Below, piece by piece: positions 7,664 through 15,483 of a stretch of DNA of 64,000 bases. The notes below the pieces were generated by a model that was given only the letters and a program-made list of their open reading frames with translations, was not told where the DNA came from and searched no databases. The translations under genes were made by a program, and so were the position numbers. This DNA comes from Hymenobacter sp. UV11 (GTDB taxonomy: Bacteria > Bacteroidota > Bacteroidia > Cytophagales > Hymenobacteraceae): contig NZ_SRII01000007.1 of NCBI RefSeq assembly GCF_004684095.1, forward strand, positions 403,013-467,012. The letters run 5' to 3'. Each line of letters opens with the position of its first letter. Position 1 is the first letter of the stretch.

Positions 7664-9610
7664 ATGATTTTTTCTGTTTCTGAAGTGCTGGCGCGCGCAC
7701 GCACGCACTACCGGTCGGCCCGCCTGCTGCTGGCCGGGGGCGTGGCGCAACTGCTACTGCTGCTGCTCACCTACGACAAGCTGCTGCTGCACCCCGGGCA
7801 GTACCTCATTGTAGACCACTACGATGGCATCAAGAGCTACTACTCGCTGGCCACTTTTTTGCGCCAGCCACTGCGCGAGGGGTTGCTGGAGCACGGGCAA
7901 AACTACCCGTTTGGCGAGTACATCTTCTACACTGATATTGCGCCGCTAGTGAGCGTGCCGCTGCACGTGCTGGTACGGCTGGTGCCGGCGCTGGCCCCCT
8001 ACGGTATCTATTTGTTCGACGTGTTTATGTTGCTGGGGCTGGTACTCAGTACCCTGCTGCTGGTGAGCATCTTGCGGCGGCTGGCCGTGCCGGGCTGGCT
8101 GACGCTGGTGCTGAGCGTGGCGCTGCCCTGGCTCAGCCCGCAAGCTTTCCGCCTGAAAGTGGGCCACCTGGCTCTTTCGTATACGCCCGCCATGCTCCTG
8201 CCGCTGTGGCTGCTGCAAGGGCTATACGGGGCCTGGCGGGCGGGGCGGCCCACCGGGCGCTGGTGGCTGGGCCTGGGCGCGGCGCTGGTGGCCGAGGCCT
8301 GGGTACACTTCTATTACCTGGGCGTTGTGGGCGGCTGGCTGGGCTTCTTCTTCTTGTGCTGGATTGGCCGCGAAGCCCTGGCGCGGCGCCCCTGGCGGGG
8401 GCTGGCCGGGCGGGCCGCCGCGCTGCTGGGTAGCGCGGTAGTGCTCACCTTTGGCGTGTTGCAGGTGCTGGATAAGCGCCACGGCGACCGGCCTGCCGGC
8501 AGCGGGGGCTATGACTGGATAGAGTGGAAATTTCAATTCGGGGCGCTCTTTCGGGGCGGCGACTTTTACAAGATTCGCTTTTTTCTGGAGCGCACGAACG
8601 AAGTGCCTTATGAGTCAACGGCTTACCTGGGAGCCTTTGTGCTCTACGGACTGGTGGCGGTGGGTGTGTTGGCGCTGGTGGCCCGCTACCAGCACCGCCA
8701 GGGCCTGCCCGACCCCGGCCTGCTGCCCCCGCTGCCCGGCCCCACCAATGCCAACCGCGCCTTTCTGAGCCTGCTGCTGGCGGCGGCCGTGCCCCTGGCC
8801 CTGGCCGCGCTAGGCGAGTCAATCGACGTAGATAACGGTAATTATTCGCTGCATAACTACTTAAACCCCTTTTTGTGGGTGCACAAGGTCACCGACCGCA
8901 TCACGCAGTTTCGGGCCCTGGGGCGCTTTATCTGGCCTTTTTGGTGGGCGGTGGTGCTGGGCTTTGCCTGGTACGTGGGCGATGCCTGGCGGCTGGCTCA
9001 GGCCCGGCCCCGGCGCTGGCTGCAAGGCCTGTGGGTAGGGCTGGCCGGCCTGGCCGTAGCTGATGCGCTCCACGCTACGCACTTCTACGCCACCATTACG
9101 CAGCGCCCCAATCTGCTGGCCCCGCCGGCTACCGAGGCTGTACGCGCCCTGGTAGGCTGGAACGAGCCCGGCCGCTACCAGGCCCTGCTGCCGCTGCCCT
9201 TCTACCACTCGGGCAGCGAGGGGAAGGAAGGGGAAATCTACTATAACGTGGACCCCGACGACCCGCACTGCAACCAGACCTACCAGTTGGGCATGGTTAC
9301 GGGCCTGCCTCTGATGGCGCACAAGGCCACCCGCACGCCGTCCTACCAGGCCCGCGAGCTGATGCGGATGTTCCAGCCCGGCGGCCCCGACCAGGCATTG
9401 CTCCAGCGCCTCGACAATCGCCCCATTCTGGTATACCTGGACACGACTTACTACAACGGCACCAACAACATGTACCGCGACGAGCTGAAGGACCGCCCCG
9501 AAGTATTGGCCCTTTTCAACCGGGGCCCCGACTTTATTCGGGAGCAGCACATGCGCCGCCTCGCGCATCAGGGTCCTTATTCGCTCTACGAGTGGCAGCC
9601 GAAGAAATAG
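7664..9610 (+). CDS. Polytopic membrane protein, GT-C glycosyltransferase-like
   Basis: A 648-residue inner-membrane protein. A short cytosolic start is followed by about ten hydrophobic segments up to residue about 480, then a soluble C-terminal domain. The first periplasmic loop contains DHYDGIKSYY and NYPFGEYIFYTD, an acidic pattern like the catalytic loop of GT-C lipid-linked sugar transferases; the substrate cannot be told. The soluble tail has DPDDPHCNQTYQLG and a Tyr/Asn-rich stretch. It stands alone with its own promoter box and is followed by pdxH after 80 bases that contain a small hairpin (GAAGAC/GTCTTC). Bacteroidota membrane proteins of this layout are usually left as hypothetical. 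Confidence 0.75.
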   Translation: MIFSVSEVLARARTHYRSARLLLAGGVAQLLLLLLTYDKLLLHPGQYLIVDHYDGIKSYYSLATFLRQPLREGLLEHGQNYPFGEYIFYTDIAPLVSVPLHVLVRLVPALAPYGIYLFDVFMLLGLVLSTLLLVSILRRLAVPGWLTLVLSVALPWLSPQAFRLKVGHLALSYTPAMLLPLWLLQGLYGAWRAGRPTGRWWLGLGAALVAEAWVHFYYLGVVGGWLGFFFLCWIGREALARRPWRGLAGRAAALLGSAVVLTFGVLQVLDKRHGDRPAGSGGYDWIEWKFQFGALFRGGDFYKIRFFLERTNEVPYESTAYLGAFVLYGLVAVGVLALVARYQHRQGLPDPGLLPPLPGPTNANRAFLSLLLAAAVPLALAALGESIDVDNGNYSLHNYLNPFLWVHKVTDRITQFRALGRFIWPFWWAVVLGFAWYVGDAWRLAQARPRRWLQGLWVGLAGLAVADALHATHFYATITQRPNLLAPPATEAVRALVGWNEPGRYQALLPLPFYHSGSEGKEGEIYYNVDPDDPHCNQTYQLGMVTGLPLMAHKATRTPSYQARELMRMFQPGGPDQALLQRLDNRPILVYLDTTYYNGTNNMYRDELKDRPEVLALFNRGPDFIREQHMRRLAHQGPYSLYEWQPKK

Positions 9611-9690
9611 GGGCGCTAGGGGAAGACGCTGCGGCAGTCTTCGCTCCCCGCTCCCAACGCCGACTTTTTAACCTAAATACCTAAGAAAAT

Positions 9691-10350
9691 ATGACCGACG
9701 CCGAACTCGCCGACCTGCGCCAGAGCTACTCCCAGCGCACGCTGCTCGAAGCCGATGTGCAGCCCCAAGCCGTGGCCCAGTTCCGGCAGTGGCTCGACGA
9801 AGCCGTGGCCGCCCAGCTGCCCGAGCCCGCCGCCCTCACCCTGGCCACCGTAGATGCCGCCACTGGCCAGCCCAGCCAGCGCGTGGTGCTGCTTAAGGGC
9901 CTGCCCGACGATGCGGGCTTTCTCTTCTTCACCAACTACGACTCGCGCAAGGGCCACGAGCTGGCCGGCCAGCCGCTAGCGGCGCTCAATTTTTTCTGGC
10001 CCGGCCTCGAGCGCCAGGTGCGGGTAGAGGGGGTAGTAGAAAAAGCTCCCGAAAACGTTTCAACCGAGTATTTCCAGAGCCGGCCGCGTGGCAGCCAGGT
10101 GGGCGCCTGGGCCTCGCCCCAGAGCGAGGTCATTGGCAGTCGCGAGCAGCTCGAAGCCCGCGAGCACGAGGTCGAAGCCCGCTTCCAGGGCCAGAATCCG
10201 CTGCCCCGGCCCCCGCACTGGGGCGGCTACGTGCTGCGCCCCACGCGCCTCGAATTCTGGCAGGGCCGCCCCAGCCGCCTCCACGACCGCCTGGTGTACG
10301 AGCGCACGGAGGGGGGTAGCGACTGGAAAATTAGCCGCCTGGCCCCGTAA
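9691..10350 (+). CDS. pdxH: Pyridoxamine 5'-phosphate oxidase
   Basis: Oxidises pyridoxamine or pyridoxine 5'-phosphate to pyridoxal 5'-phosphate, using FMN and oxygen. The 219-residue length is normal. Visible family blocks are LRQSYSQRTLLEAD, AALTLATVDAATGQPSQRVVLLKG (FMN-binding), FFTNYDSRKGHEL, AALNFFWPGLERQVRVEG, YFQSRPRGSQVGAWASPQS and the C-terminal signature WGGYVLRPTRLEFWQGRPSRLHDR. The ATG at 9691 is the natural start. The stop is followed by a long inverted repeat separating it from the DUF1015 gene. Confidence 0.97.
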   Translation: MTDAELADLRQSYSQRTLLEADVQPQAVAQFRQWLDEAVAAQLPEPAALTLATVDAATGQPSQRVVLLKGLPDDAGFLFFTNYDSRKGHELAGQPLAALNFFWPGLERQVRVEGVVEKAPENVSTEYFQSRPRGSQVGAWASPQSEVIGSREQLEAREHEVEARFQGQNPLPRPPHWGGYVLRPTRLEFWQGRPSRLHDRLVYERTEGGSDWKISRLAP

Positions 10351-10352
10351 TA

Positions 10353-10416
10353 CGGTAAGTGAGTAACTGAGTAGGGCTTAGTCCAGTTGCTCACTTACTC
10401 AGTTATTCACTTACCG
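10353..10416. repeat. Heptamer-phased inverted repeat
   Basis: Arms of 21 bases (10353-10373 and 10396-10416) pair with one mismatch around a 22-nt loop. Each arm is built from 7-nt words related to GTAAGTG / AGTAACT. It belongs to the same class of spacer repeat as those near 17839, 32725, 43399, 47512 and 49147. It could end pdxH transcription, though there is no T-run. Confidence 0.7.
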
Positions 10417-10451
10417 TGACCTACTCATTTACCCATTTACCCATTTACCGC

Positions 10452-11783
10452 TTGGCTGAAATACAACCCGTGCGGGGCTGGCGCTACAACCCCGTCCTGA
10501 GCGCTGAGATTGACGAAGTCGTGTCGCCGCTTTTTGACGTGGTGAGCCCGCGCCAGCGCGAGGCGCTCTACCAAAATCCGCTCAACTCGATTCACCTCTC
10601 GGTGCCCCGCGCCGAGGGCGCCCTACCCCCCGCTGAGGCCGCCGCGCGCCGCCTGGCCCGGTGGCAGGCTGAGGGCGTGCTGCGGCAGGATGGCCTGCCG
10701 GGCATCTACGTGTACTACCAGTACTTCCGGCTGCCGGGCGAGGCGCGCGAGCGCTGCCGCAAGGGCTTCATGTGCCACATTCGGGCCTACGACTGGGCTG
10801 AGAACGTAGTGCTGCGCCACGAAAACACGCTGCCCGCCGCCGTGAGCGACCGGGCCGAGCTGCTGGCTGCCCTGCAGCTGCAAACCAGCGCCACCCACGG
10901 TCTGTACCGCGACGAGGCCCTGGAGCTGGAGCAGCTCATGGATGAGGCCATTCAGGACCCGCTCTGCCAGACGGAGGAAGACTACCAGGGCGCGCGCGAC
11001 GTGCTGGCCGTGATTCAGGATGCCGGGGCCATCCAACACTTTCAGCGGGTGCTGGCCGGCCGGCAGGTCATTCTGGCCGATGGCCACCACCGCTACGAAG
11101 CCTCGGTGGCCTACCGCCAGGCCCGCGCGCGGGCCGCCGGCCTGGCCGGTAGCACTGGCCGCGAGCCCTGGCACTACCACCTCATGTACCTCACCAACGC
11201 CGCCAGCGACGACGTGCGCATCCTGCCTACCCACCGGGTGCTGCGCGAGCTGCCCGGCGGCCTGACTGATGCCGAGCTGCTGGCCCGGCTGGCCGTCTAC
11301 TTCACGGTGCGCCCCCAGGTGGAGGCGCAGGATTTGCCCGAGCTGATGGCCGGCAAGCGCTGGGCCTTTGGGCTGTACCTGCCCGGCGGGGCGGCTTATA
11401 AGCTGCGCCTGCGCCCCGAGGTGCACGCCCAACTCGACTGGGACACGACGCCCGAGGTGAAGGACCTCGACCTGACGGTGCTGCACTATTTCGTGCTCGA
11501 AAAAGTGCTTGGTATCGTGGGTCCCGAAGCCCAGCGCCGCTGGCCCGGCGTGGCCTACGTGCGCGGCCTGGCCGAGTGCCTGCAACAGGTAGACCGCGGC
11601 GAGGCCCGCGCCGCCTTTCTCACCAACGAGGTCACGATGGCCCAGGTCGAGGCTGTGTGCCACTCGGGCGCCGTGATGCCGGCCAAGTCCACCTTCTTCT
11701 ACCCCAAGGTGCTGGCCGGCCTGCTCTTCAGCAGCGTGCACGACGAGCCGCCGACGGTATTTGACGCCGTTTTCAACCCCTGA
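10452..11783 (+). CDS. DUF1015 family protein
   Basis: A 443-residue cytosolic protein of unknown function. The family signature AEIQPVRGWRYNP opens the protein, which argues for the TTG start at 10452. A GTG at 10416 would add 12 residues (TYSFTHLPIYRL) encoded by an 8-nt spacer repeat (CCCATTTA), so it is less likely. Other family blocks are QNPLNSIHLSVPRAEG, GIYVYYQYF, ADGHHRYEASVAYR (the conserved GHHRY motif) and NPTxxE-like features near the end (VMPAKSTFFYPKVLAGLLF). Followed 44 bases later by maf on the same strand, so co-transcription is likely. Confidence 0.9.
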   Translation: MAEIQPVRGWRYNPVLSAEIDEVVSPLFDVVSPRQREALYQNPLNSIHLSVPRAEGALPPAEAAARRLARWQAEGVLRQDGLPGIYVYYQYFRLPGEARERCRKGFMCHIRAYDWAENVVLRHENTLPAAVSDRAELLAALQLQTSATHGLYRDEALELEQLMDEAIQDPLCQTEEDYQGARDVLAVIQDAGAIQHFQRVLAGRQVILADGHHRYEASVAYRQARARAAGLAGSTGREPWHYHLMYLTNAASDDVRILPTHRVLRELPGGLTDAELLARLAVYFTVRPQVEAQDLPELMAGKRWAFGLYLPGGAAYKLRLRPEVHAQLDWDTTPEVKDLDLTVLHYFVLEKVLGIVGPEAQRRWPGVAYVRGLAECLQQVDRGEARAAFLTNEVTMAQVEAVCHSGAVMPAKSTFFYPKVLAGLLFSSVHDEPPTVFDAVFNP

Positions 11784-11827
11784 GCGGCGGCGAAATCAAC
11801 TTTTAACCTTTCATTTATTCGCTTTCC

Positions 11828-12397
11828 GTGCGTCTTATTTTAGCTTCCGGCTCGCCCCGCCGCCGTCAATTGCTGACGGAGCTGGGCCTTGCCTACGAAA
11901 TCCGCCTGCGGGAGGTAGACGAAAGTTTTCCGCCCCACCTGCGCCGGGCCGAAGTAGCCGAATACCTGGCCCGCCACAAGGCCGAAGCCTACCGCCCCGA
12001 CCTGGCCCCCGATGAGCTGCTGCTCACCGCCGACACCATCGTGTGCCTCGACGAGCAGGTGCTCAACAAGCCCGCCGATGCGGCCGAGGCCCGCTTCATG
12101 CTGGGCCGCCTGCAGGGCCGCACCCACCAGGTGTATACCGGCGTGTGCCTGCTGCCCGGCGATGGCCGCCCGCCGGTCGTGTTTTCGGATGAAACCACGG
12201 TCTACTTTCAGCCCCTGACCGCCGCCGAGATTGCGCACTACGTGGCCCAGTATAAGCCCTTCGACAAAGCCGGTGCCTACGGGGCGCAGGATTGGCTGGG
12301 CCTGGTGGGTATTGCGCGCCTGGAAGGTTCTTATTTCAACGTGATGGGCCTGCCTACCCACCTGGTGTGGCCGGCCGTGCAGGGTTTTTTAGCTTAA
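11828..12397 (+). CDS. maf: Maf/YhdE-type nucleotide pyrophosphatase
   Basis: House-cleaning enzyme that hydrolyses non-canonical or methylated nucleoside triphosphates to monophosphates. 189 residues, normal length. It starts with GTG at 11828, giving the family N-terminus LILASGSPRRRQLLTELGL. The catalytic-base Asp is in LTADTIVC, and further family motifs are LNKPADAAEARFML, GRTHQVYTGVCL and DKAGAYGAQDWLGL. It lies between DUF1015 and a membrane protein whose ATG is five bases past the maf stop, so these three probably form one transcript. Confidence 0.95.
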   Translation: MRLILASGSPRRRQLLTELGLAYEIRLREVDESFPPHLRRAEVAEYLARHKAEAYRPDLAPDELLLTADTIVCLDEQVLNKPADAAEARFMLGRLQGRTHQVYTGVCLLPGDGRPPVVFSDETTVYFQPLTAAEIAHYVAQYKPFDKAGAYGAQDWLGLVGIARLEGSYFNVMGLPTHLVWPAVQGFLA

Positions 12398-12402
12398 AAA
12401 AT

Positions 12403-14217
12403 ATGCGGGCACCAGTAGTCAGGCCCCGGCCCACCAAGCCGGCCGCACTTCCCGGCGGGTGGTTTGCGGCGCTGGCGGGGCTGCTGCTTATCGCCGCCTG
12501 CGCCGCGTATGCGCTGGCGGTGCTGAGTACCGTAAGCTGGCCCGAGCTGGCTGCCCTGCGCGCCGGCAGCGACTGGCACGCGCGGGCCTATACCGAGCGG
12601 TGGGTGCCCCAGCCCTATACCCAGGCCGGCTTTCAGGCGCTGCGGGCGCTGCTAGGGGGGGTAGCCGGCGGGGCCGTGCTGCTGGCCGCGGCGCTGGGGG
12701 TTGCGCCGCCGGGCCGCCAACACCTGCGGGCCCTGGGCCGGGAAACGACCGGCTTGCTCCACCGCCTGGGAGCCAGCTGGCAGGGGTTGGCGCCGGGGCA
12801 GCGCCGGTTGGCCTGGGGGGCGCTGGCCGCCCTGACGGCATTGCGCGTAGGCGGTAGCCTGGTGGCGCAGGCCTACGACGACGCAACTTCTTACGAGTTG
12901 TTTGTGCGGGCCCGCCTGCTGGTCGTCACGGCTTTTTACCCCGTGCCCAACAACCACGTGCTGGCCAACACCCTGGCCTGGGCTTTCTATCAGATGCATC
13001 CCGTCTTTTGGTGGAGTATGCGCCTGCCGGTGCTGCTGGCCAGCACGGCAGCCACGGCCGGCTGGTTCCTGGTGCTGCTGCGTCGCGGTGGCTTTGGGGT
13101 GGCCCTGCTGTCGGTGGTCTGCTTTGGGCTAACGGTGGACGGCCTCTACTACGCGCTCATTGGGCGGGGCTACTGGCTGCTGATTGGCCTGTGCGCGGTG
13201 GGCTTCGGCGCCGTGCTGGTGCTGCAGCGAGCCCTGCTGGCGGGCATGGGCCGGGGCCAGCGCGTGGCCTGGGTGGTGCTGGTTGCCAGTGGGGCCGCCG
13301 GCTTATTTGCGGTGCCTACCCACGGCTACTTTCTGGCGTCGGCCTATGCCTGGCTGGGCGTGCTAGCTCTGGGGCAGCGTGCGTGGCGCTGGCTGGCTGG
13401 GCTGGCCACTGCGGCCGCTCTGACGCTAGTCGGCACAGCGCTGCTTTATACTCCCTTGCTGTGGTTTTCGGGGCCGCAGTCGCTGTTTCACAATCAATTC
13501 GTGGAGTCGCTGACCAGTGCCGAATTTTGGGTCGATGCGGTAGCGACGGTGCGGCAGCCCCACCACGCAGTAGGGGTAGGGCTGGGTGGGCTGGTGCTGG
13601 CCGCGTTTGGCTGGTTGGCCTATCGGGCATGGACGGGCCGCCTACCCGCCCGCCAGCAACTGGCGGTGCGGCAGCTGGGCGGGGTGAGCGTCTGGCTGGC
13701 GCTGTTTCCCTACCTGCTGGTTGTCGGGCAGCGCACGGCTCCCCCCGAGCGGGCCCTGCTCTACAAAGAGCAGTTTTTATTCGTGCTCGGCGCGTTGGTG
13801 CTGCGGTATCTCTGGCAGCGGTCAGCAGCGCTCCCCACACGGCGACGCTGGCACTGGGGTGTGCTAGTGGGACTCGGGCTGTTTGTAGGCAGCCAGCTGG
13901 CCCTGACGGGGCACCGCGAAATAAGCTGGCGCCGCACCATCGGGTGGCCCCTGGGGGCCCCAGGGGCGGCCTGGCTCGCGGCCCACCCAATGGGGCCGGT
14001 GCTGGCCCCGCGCCCCGTAAACCAGCTGTTGCTACGGTTTTACCTGCACACAACGCGGCCCAACCAGTCCTGGCAGATTGACACCTACCCCCATTCCGGG
14101 GTGCAGTACCGCTACTACGTAGGCCGCACGGGCGAGCCCGTGACCGACGACACCTCCCTACCGGTCAGCTCCCCGCTTTTTCGGAACGACCTGCTAAGTA
14201 TCTACGAGTTCCGCTAA
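12403..14217 (+). CDS. Polytopic membrane protein, GT39/GT-C-like
   Basis: A 604-residue inner-membrane protein with about ten transmembrane segments. The first periplasmic loop has YDDATSYELFVR, and the PNNHVLANTLAWAF stretch is the pattern typical of Bacteroidota GT-C type glycosyltransferases (a conserved PNNH). The C-terminal soluble part contains TYPHSGVQYRYYVG. ATG 12403 is chosen; an upstream reading overlaps maf and lacks a hydrophobic start. Tight spacing (5 bases) to maf implies translational coupling. It is a distant relative in layout of the protein at 7664. Substrate unknown. Confidence 0.75.
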   Translation: MRAPVVRPRPTKPAALPGGWFAALAGLLLIAACAAYALAVLSTVSWPELAALRAGSDWHARAYTERWVPQPYTQAGFQALRALLGGVAGGAVLLAAALGVAPPGRQHLRALGRETTGLLHRLGASWQGLAPGQRRLAWGALAALTALRVGGSLVAQAYDDATSYELFVRARLLVVTAFYPVPNNHVLANTLAWAFYQMHPVFWWSMRLPVLLASTAATAGWFLVLLRRGGFGVALLSVVCFGLTVDGLYYALIGRGYWLLIGLCAVGFGAVLVLQRALLAGMGRGQRVAWVVLVASGAAGLFAVPTHGYFLASAYAWLGVLALGQRAWRWLAGLATAAALTLVGTALLYTPLLWFSGPQSLFHNQFVESLTSAEFWVDAVATVRQPHHAVGVGLGGLVLAAFGWLAYRAWTGRLPARQQLAVRQLGGVSVWLALFPYLLVVGQRTAPPERALLYKEQFLFVLGALVLRYLWQRSAALPTRRRWHWGVLVGLGLFVGSQLALTGHREISWRRTIGWPLGAPGAAWLAAHPMGPVLAPRPVNQLLLRFYLHTTRPNQSWQIDTYPHSGVQYRYYVGRTGEPVTDDTSLPVSSPLFRNDLLSIYEFR

Positions 14218-14242
14218 AGCTTGCTTCCCAAAAGCCGTCGCC

Positions 14243-14671
14243 CTACCCCCGCGCCAGCAGCCCAATGCCTGCCACTACCAGCGCCAGCCCGCCCAGTTGC
14301 GTCAGCGAGAGGCTTTCGCGCAGCACCACTAAGCCCAGCAGCGCCGCCAGCAGCACCGAGCCGCCCACAATGACGGGTGTGCCCACCGAGGCCGGCACCC
14401 CGCGCTTGAACACCACAAAGGTCAGAATCTCGGCCAGCCCCACGCTCAGGCCCGCCAGCGCCGCCAGCGCCAGCCCGCGGCCCGACACGGCCAGCGGCTG
14501 CCCCAGCAGCTTGAGGCGCAGCAGCCACGCCGCGCCCAGCCCGGCGGCTACCAGCTGCAGCACCACCGCGCCCACGGCGGGGGGTAGGGAATCGGCGGCG
14601 AGCTTGATAAAGAAATTGTAGCTCGCCAGGCACAGGGCGGTGAGCAGGGCAAGCGGGAGCCAGTTCAGCAT
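14243..14671 (-). CDS. Single-domain EamA-type transporter
   Basis: A 142-residue membrane protein with five hydrophobic segments, one EamA (drug/metabolite transporter) half. Segments: LPLALLTALCLASYNFFIKLA, AVVLQLVAAGLGAAWLL, LALAALAGLSVGLAEILTFV, VIVGGSVLLAALLGLVVL and LGGLALVVAGIGLLA. The RESLSLTQLGG turn before the last helix is the usual EamA end. Such half-size members probably work as dimers (SMR-like). The ATG at 14671 gives the first helix directly; a longer reading to 14947 runs through the promoter of the divergent small-peptide module and is rejected. Convergent with the GT-C-like gene (stops 26 bases apart). Confidence 0.85.
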   Translation of the reverse strand: MLNWLPLALLTALCLASYNFFIKLAADSLPPAVGAVVLQLVAAGLGAAWLLRLKLLGQPLAVSGRGLALAALAGLSVGLAEILTFVVFKRGVPASVGTPVIVGGSVLLAALLGLVVLRESLSLTQLGGLALVVAGIGLLARG

Positions 14672-14713
14672 AATAGCAGGGGGTAGGGATAGGGCCACAA
14701 AGATGCGGCCGGC

Positions 14714-14721
14714 TACCTTTG
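14714..14721 (+). promoter_or_regulatory. -7 promoter box TACCTTTG of module A
   Basis: Exact TAnnTTTG match, 122 bases before the 39-codon ORF. The corresponding position in copy B reads TACCTTTA. Confidence 0.6.
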
Positions 14722-14772
14722 TTCCATGCGCGTTGGGTATGTCCCCCGGCCTACGGTAGCTCTTGAAAAAGA

Positions 14773-14804
14773 GAAACCCCGGCTGCGCTAACAGTCGGGG
14801 TTTC
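14773..14804 (-). terminator. Conserved hairpin of module A; possible antisense terminator
   Basis: 13-bp stem GAAACCCCGGCTG / CAGTCGGGGTTTC (one G-T wobble in the sense strand) with a 6-nt loop. On the minus strand it is followed by TTTCTCTTTTTC, so it could end an antisense RNA started at 15018-15025. In the sense RNA it would be a 5'-leader hairpin. The same stem is present in copy B (35376-35409). Confidence 0.5.
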
Positions 14805-14843
14805 AGAAGCGGGGGTTTGTTGGAACCCTTCACTTCATCACCA

Positions 14844-14963
14844 ATGAAACGGGACAACGCGAAGAAACTACTCGATGCCATCGGTACGGCGGCATTGGTG
14901 GGGTTTGCCGGTGGACTAGCAAAGGCTTTGGCCGCGCTGGTACTCACCTACATCCTCCGGTAG
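14844..14963 (+). CDS. 39-residue hydrophobic peptide (repeated module, copy A)
   Basis: Short ORF with a charged N-terminus (MKRDNAKKLL) and a hydrophobic helix (about 16-37) ending in YILR. The copy at 35213-35332 has exactly the same length, the same pattern at the start (M-x-R-[DE]-N-A-x-K-L-L), a shared G-x-A-K-A in the middle and the same LR end, although the residues between differ. The layout, basic and polar start followed by one membrane helix, is that of type I toxin peptides such as Fst, TxpA or Ldr, but no known family is recognised. The gene has its own promoter box and terminator, so it is an independent transcription unit. Toxicity and membrane location are inference. Confidence 0.65.
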   Translation: MKRDNAKKLLDAIGTAALVGFAGGLAKALAALVLTYILR

Positions 14964-14968
14964 TTGGG

Positions 14969-15004
14969 TAAGGGGCTGGGCCGTGCGCCCGGCCCCTTAT
15001 TTTC
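14969..15004 (+). terminator. Terminator of module A
   Basis: TAAGGGGC-T-GGGC pairs with GCCC-G-GCCCCTTA around a 5-nt loop, followed by TTTTC. It starts six bases after the peptide stop codon. Confidence 0.8.
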
Positions 15005-15017
15005 TTCGTAACTGATG

Positions 15018-15025
15018 CAAATATA
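15018..15025 (-). promoter_or_regulatory. Possible antisense promoter TATATTTG of module A
   Basis: On the minus strand this reads TATATTTG, an exact TAnnTTTG box, pointing back into the peptide gene. The same box lies at the equivalent place in copy B, within the longer shared word GCAAATATAAC. Confidence 0.45.
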
Positions 15026-15054
15026 ACGGGTTGAGACGGTAGTTGGTTTTGGGG

Positions 15055-15453
15055 TTATTTCAACCGCTCTATTAAATCCTTCTGAACATCCTGCCAATCA
15101 CTAGGCTCGCCACTTTCAGCAAATAGCTCTTGTAATTCAGATTCTTTTAATATCTGTTTTACAGCTTTACGGGCTAGTTTTTGGAGTGATACACTACTAT
15201 GTAGGGGGGCAATAGCGGCGCGTAGTGTACTAGGGAAATCAACCGACGGTTTAGCAAGTATTGCCGCTACAATCTCGGCAGCGGCCAATGCTGCCCCGGC
15301 TTCATCGACCTCAATGTATTCTTCCTCCTCGCTCAGACTCATAACGGTGGTCAGCGGTTCTTCTAAGCTCTCTAAAGAGGGATTGTCGATAAAATCAGCC
15401 ACAAAATCCATCGCTGAATCATTTTCAAAATTTCGGTTTCCCCAAGTTCCCAT
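15055..15453 (-). CDS. DUF4259 domain protein
   Basis: A 132-residue acidic cytosolic protein. It opens with MGTWGNRNFENDSAMDFVADF, the diagnostic DUF4259 pattern (MG.WG...F..D.A.DF), followed by helices with AGAALAAAEIVAAI and a C-terminal LARKAVKQILKESELQEL. Its function is unknown; the family is common in Gram-positives and Bacteroidota and is sometimes found among polymorphic-toxin immunity genes. It is 30 bases downstream of gpsA on the same strand and may be read through from it, though the AT-rich start region could hold its own promoter. Its coding sequence is visibly less GC-rich than its neighbours, hinting at later acquisition. Confidence 0.85.
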   Translation of the reverse strand: MGTWGNRNFENDSAMDFVADFIDNPSLESLEEPLTTVMSLSEEEEYIEVDEAGAALAAAEIVAAILAKPSVDFPSTLRAAIAPLHSSVSLQKLARKAVKQILKESELQELFAESGEPSDWQDVQKDLIERLK

Positions 15454-15483
15454 AGATATTGGAAAGTATAAATAAAAAATAAA

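Larger units (their letters stand above)
14714..15027 (+). other. Small-peptide module, copy A
   Basis: A unit of about 314 bases that recurs at 35159-35470 on the other strand. Shared parts, in order: -7 box TACCTTTG; the block GCGCGTTGGGT-ATG-CCCC; GAAAA followed by a 13-bp hairpin beginning GAAACCCC; an ACTTCATC word; a 39-codon ORF; TCCGGTAGTTG over the stop; a terminator hairpin; and GCAAATATAAC. The middle of the ORF has diverged while length and both ends are kept, as expected for a coding sequence under selection. See the findings for interpretation. Confidence 0.75.

Noticed and set aside
13008..14081. Plus-strand ORF overlapping the GT-C-like gene in another frame
   Set aside because: Ala/Gly/Arg-rich shadow frame without features; the membrane protein frame is well supported.
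14672..14947. N-terminal extension of the EamA gene
   Set aside because: It would run through the promoter and ORF of the small-peptide module; the family starts at MLNWLPL.
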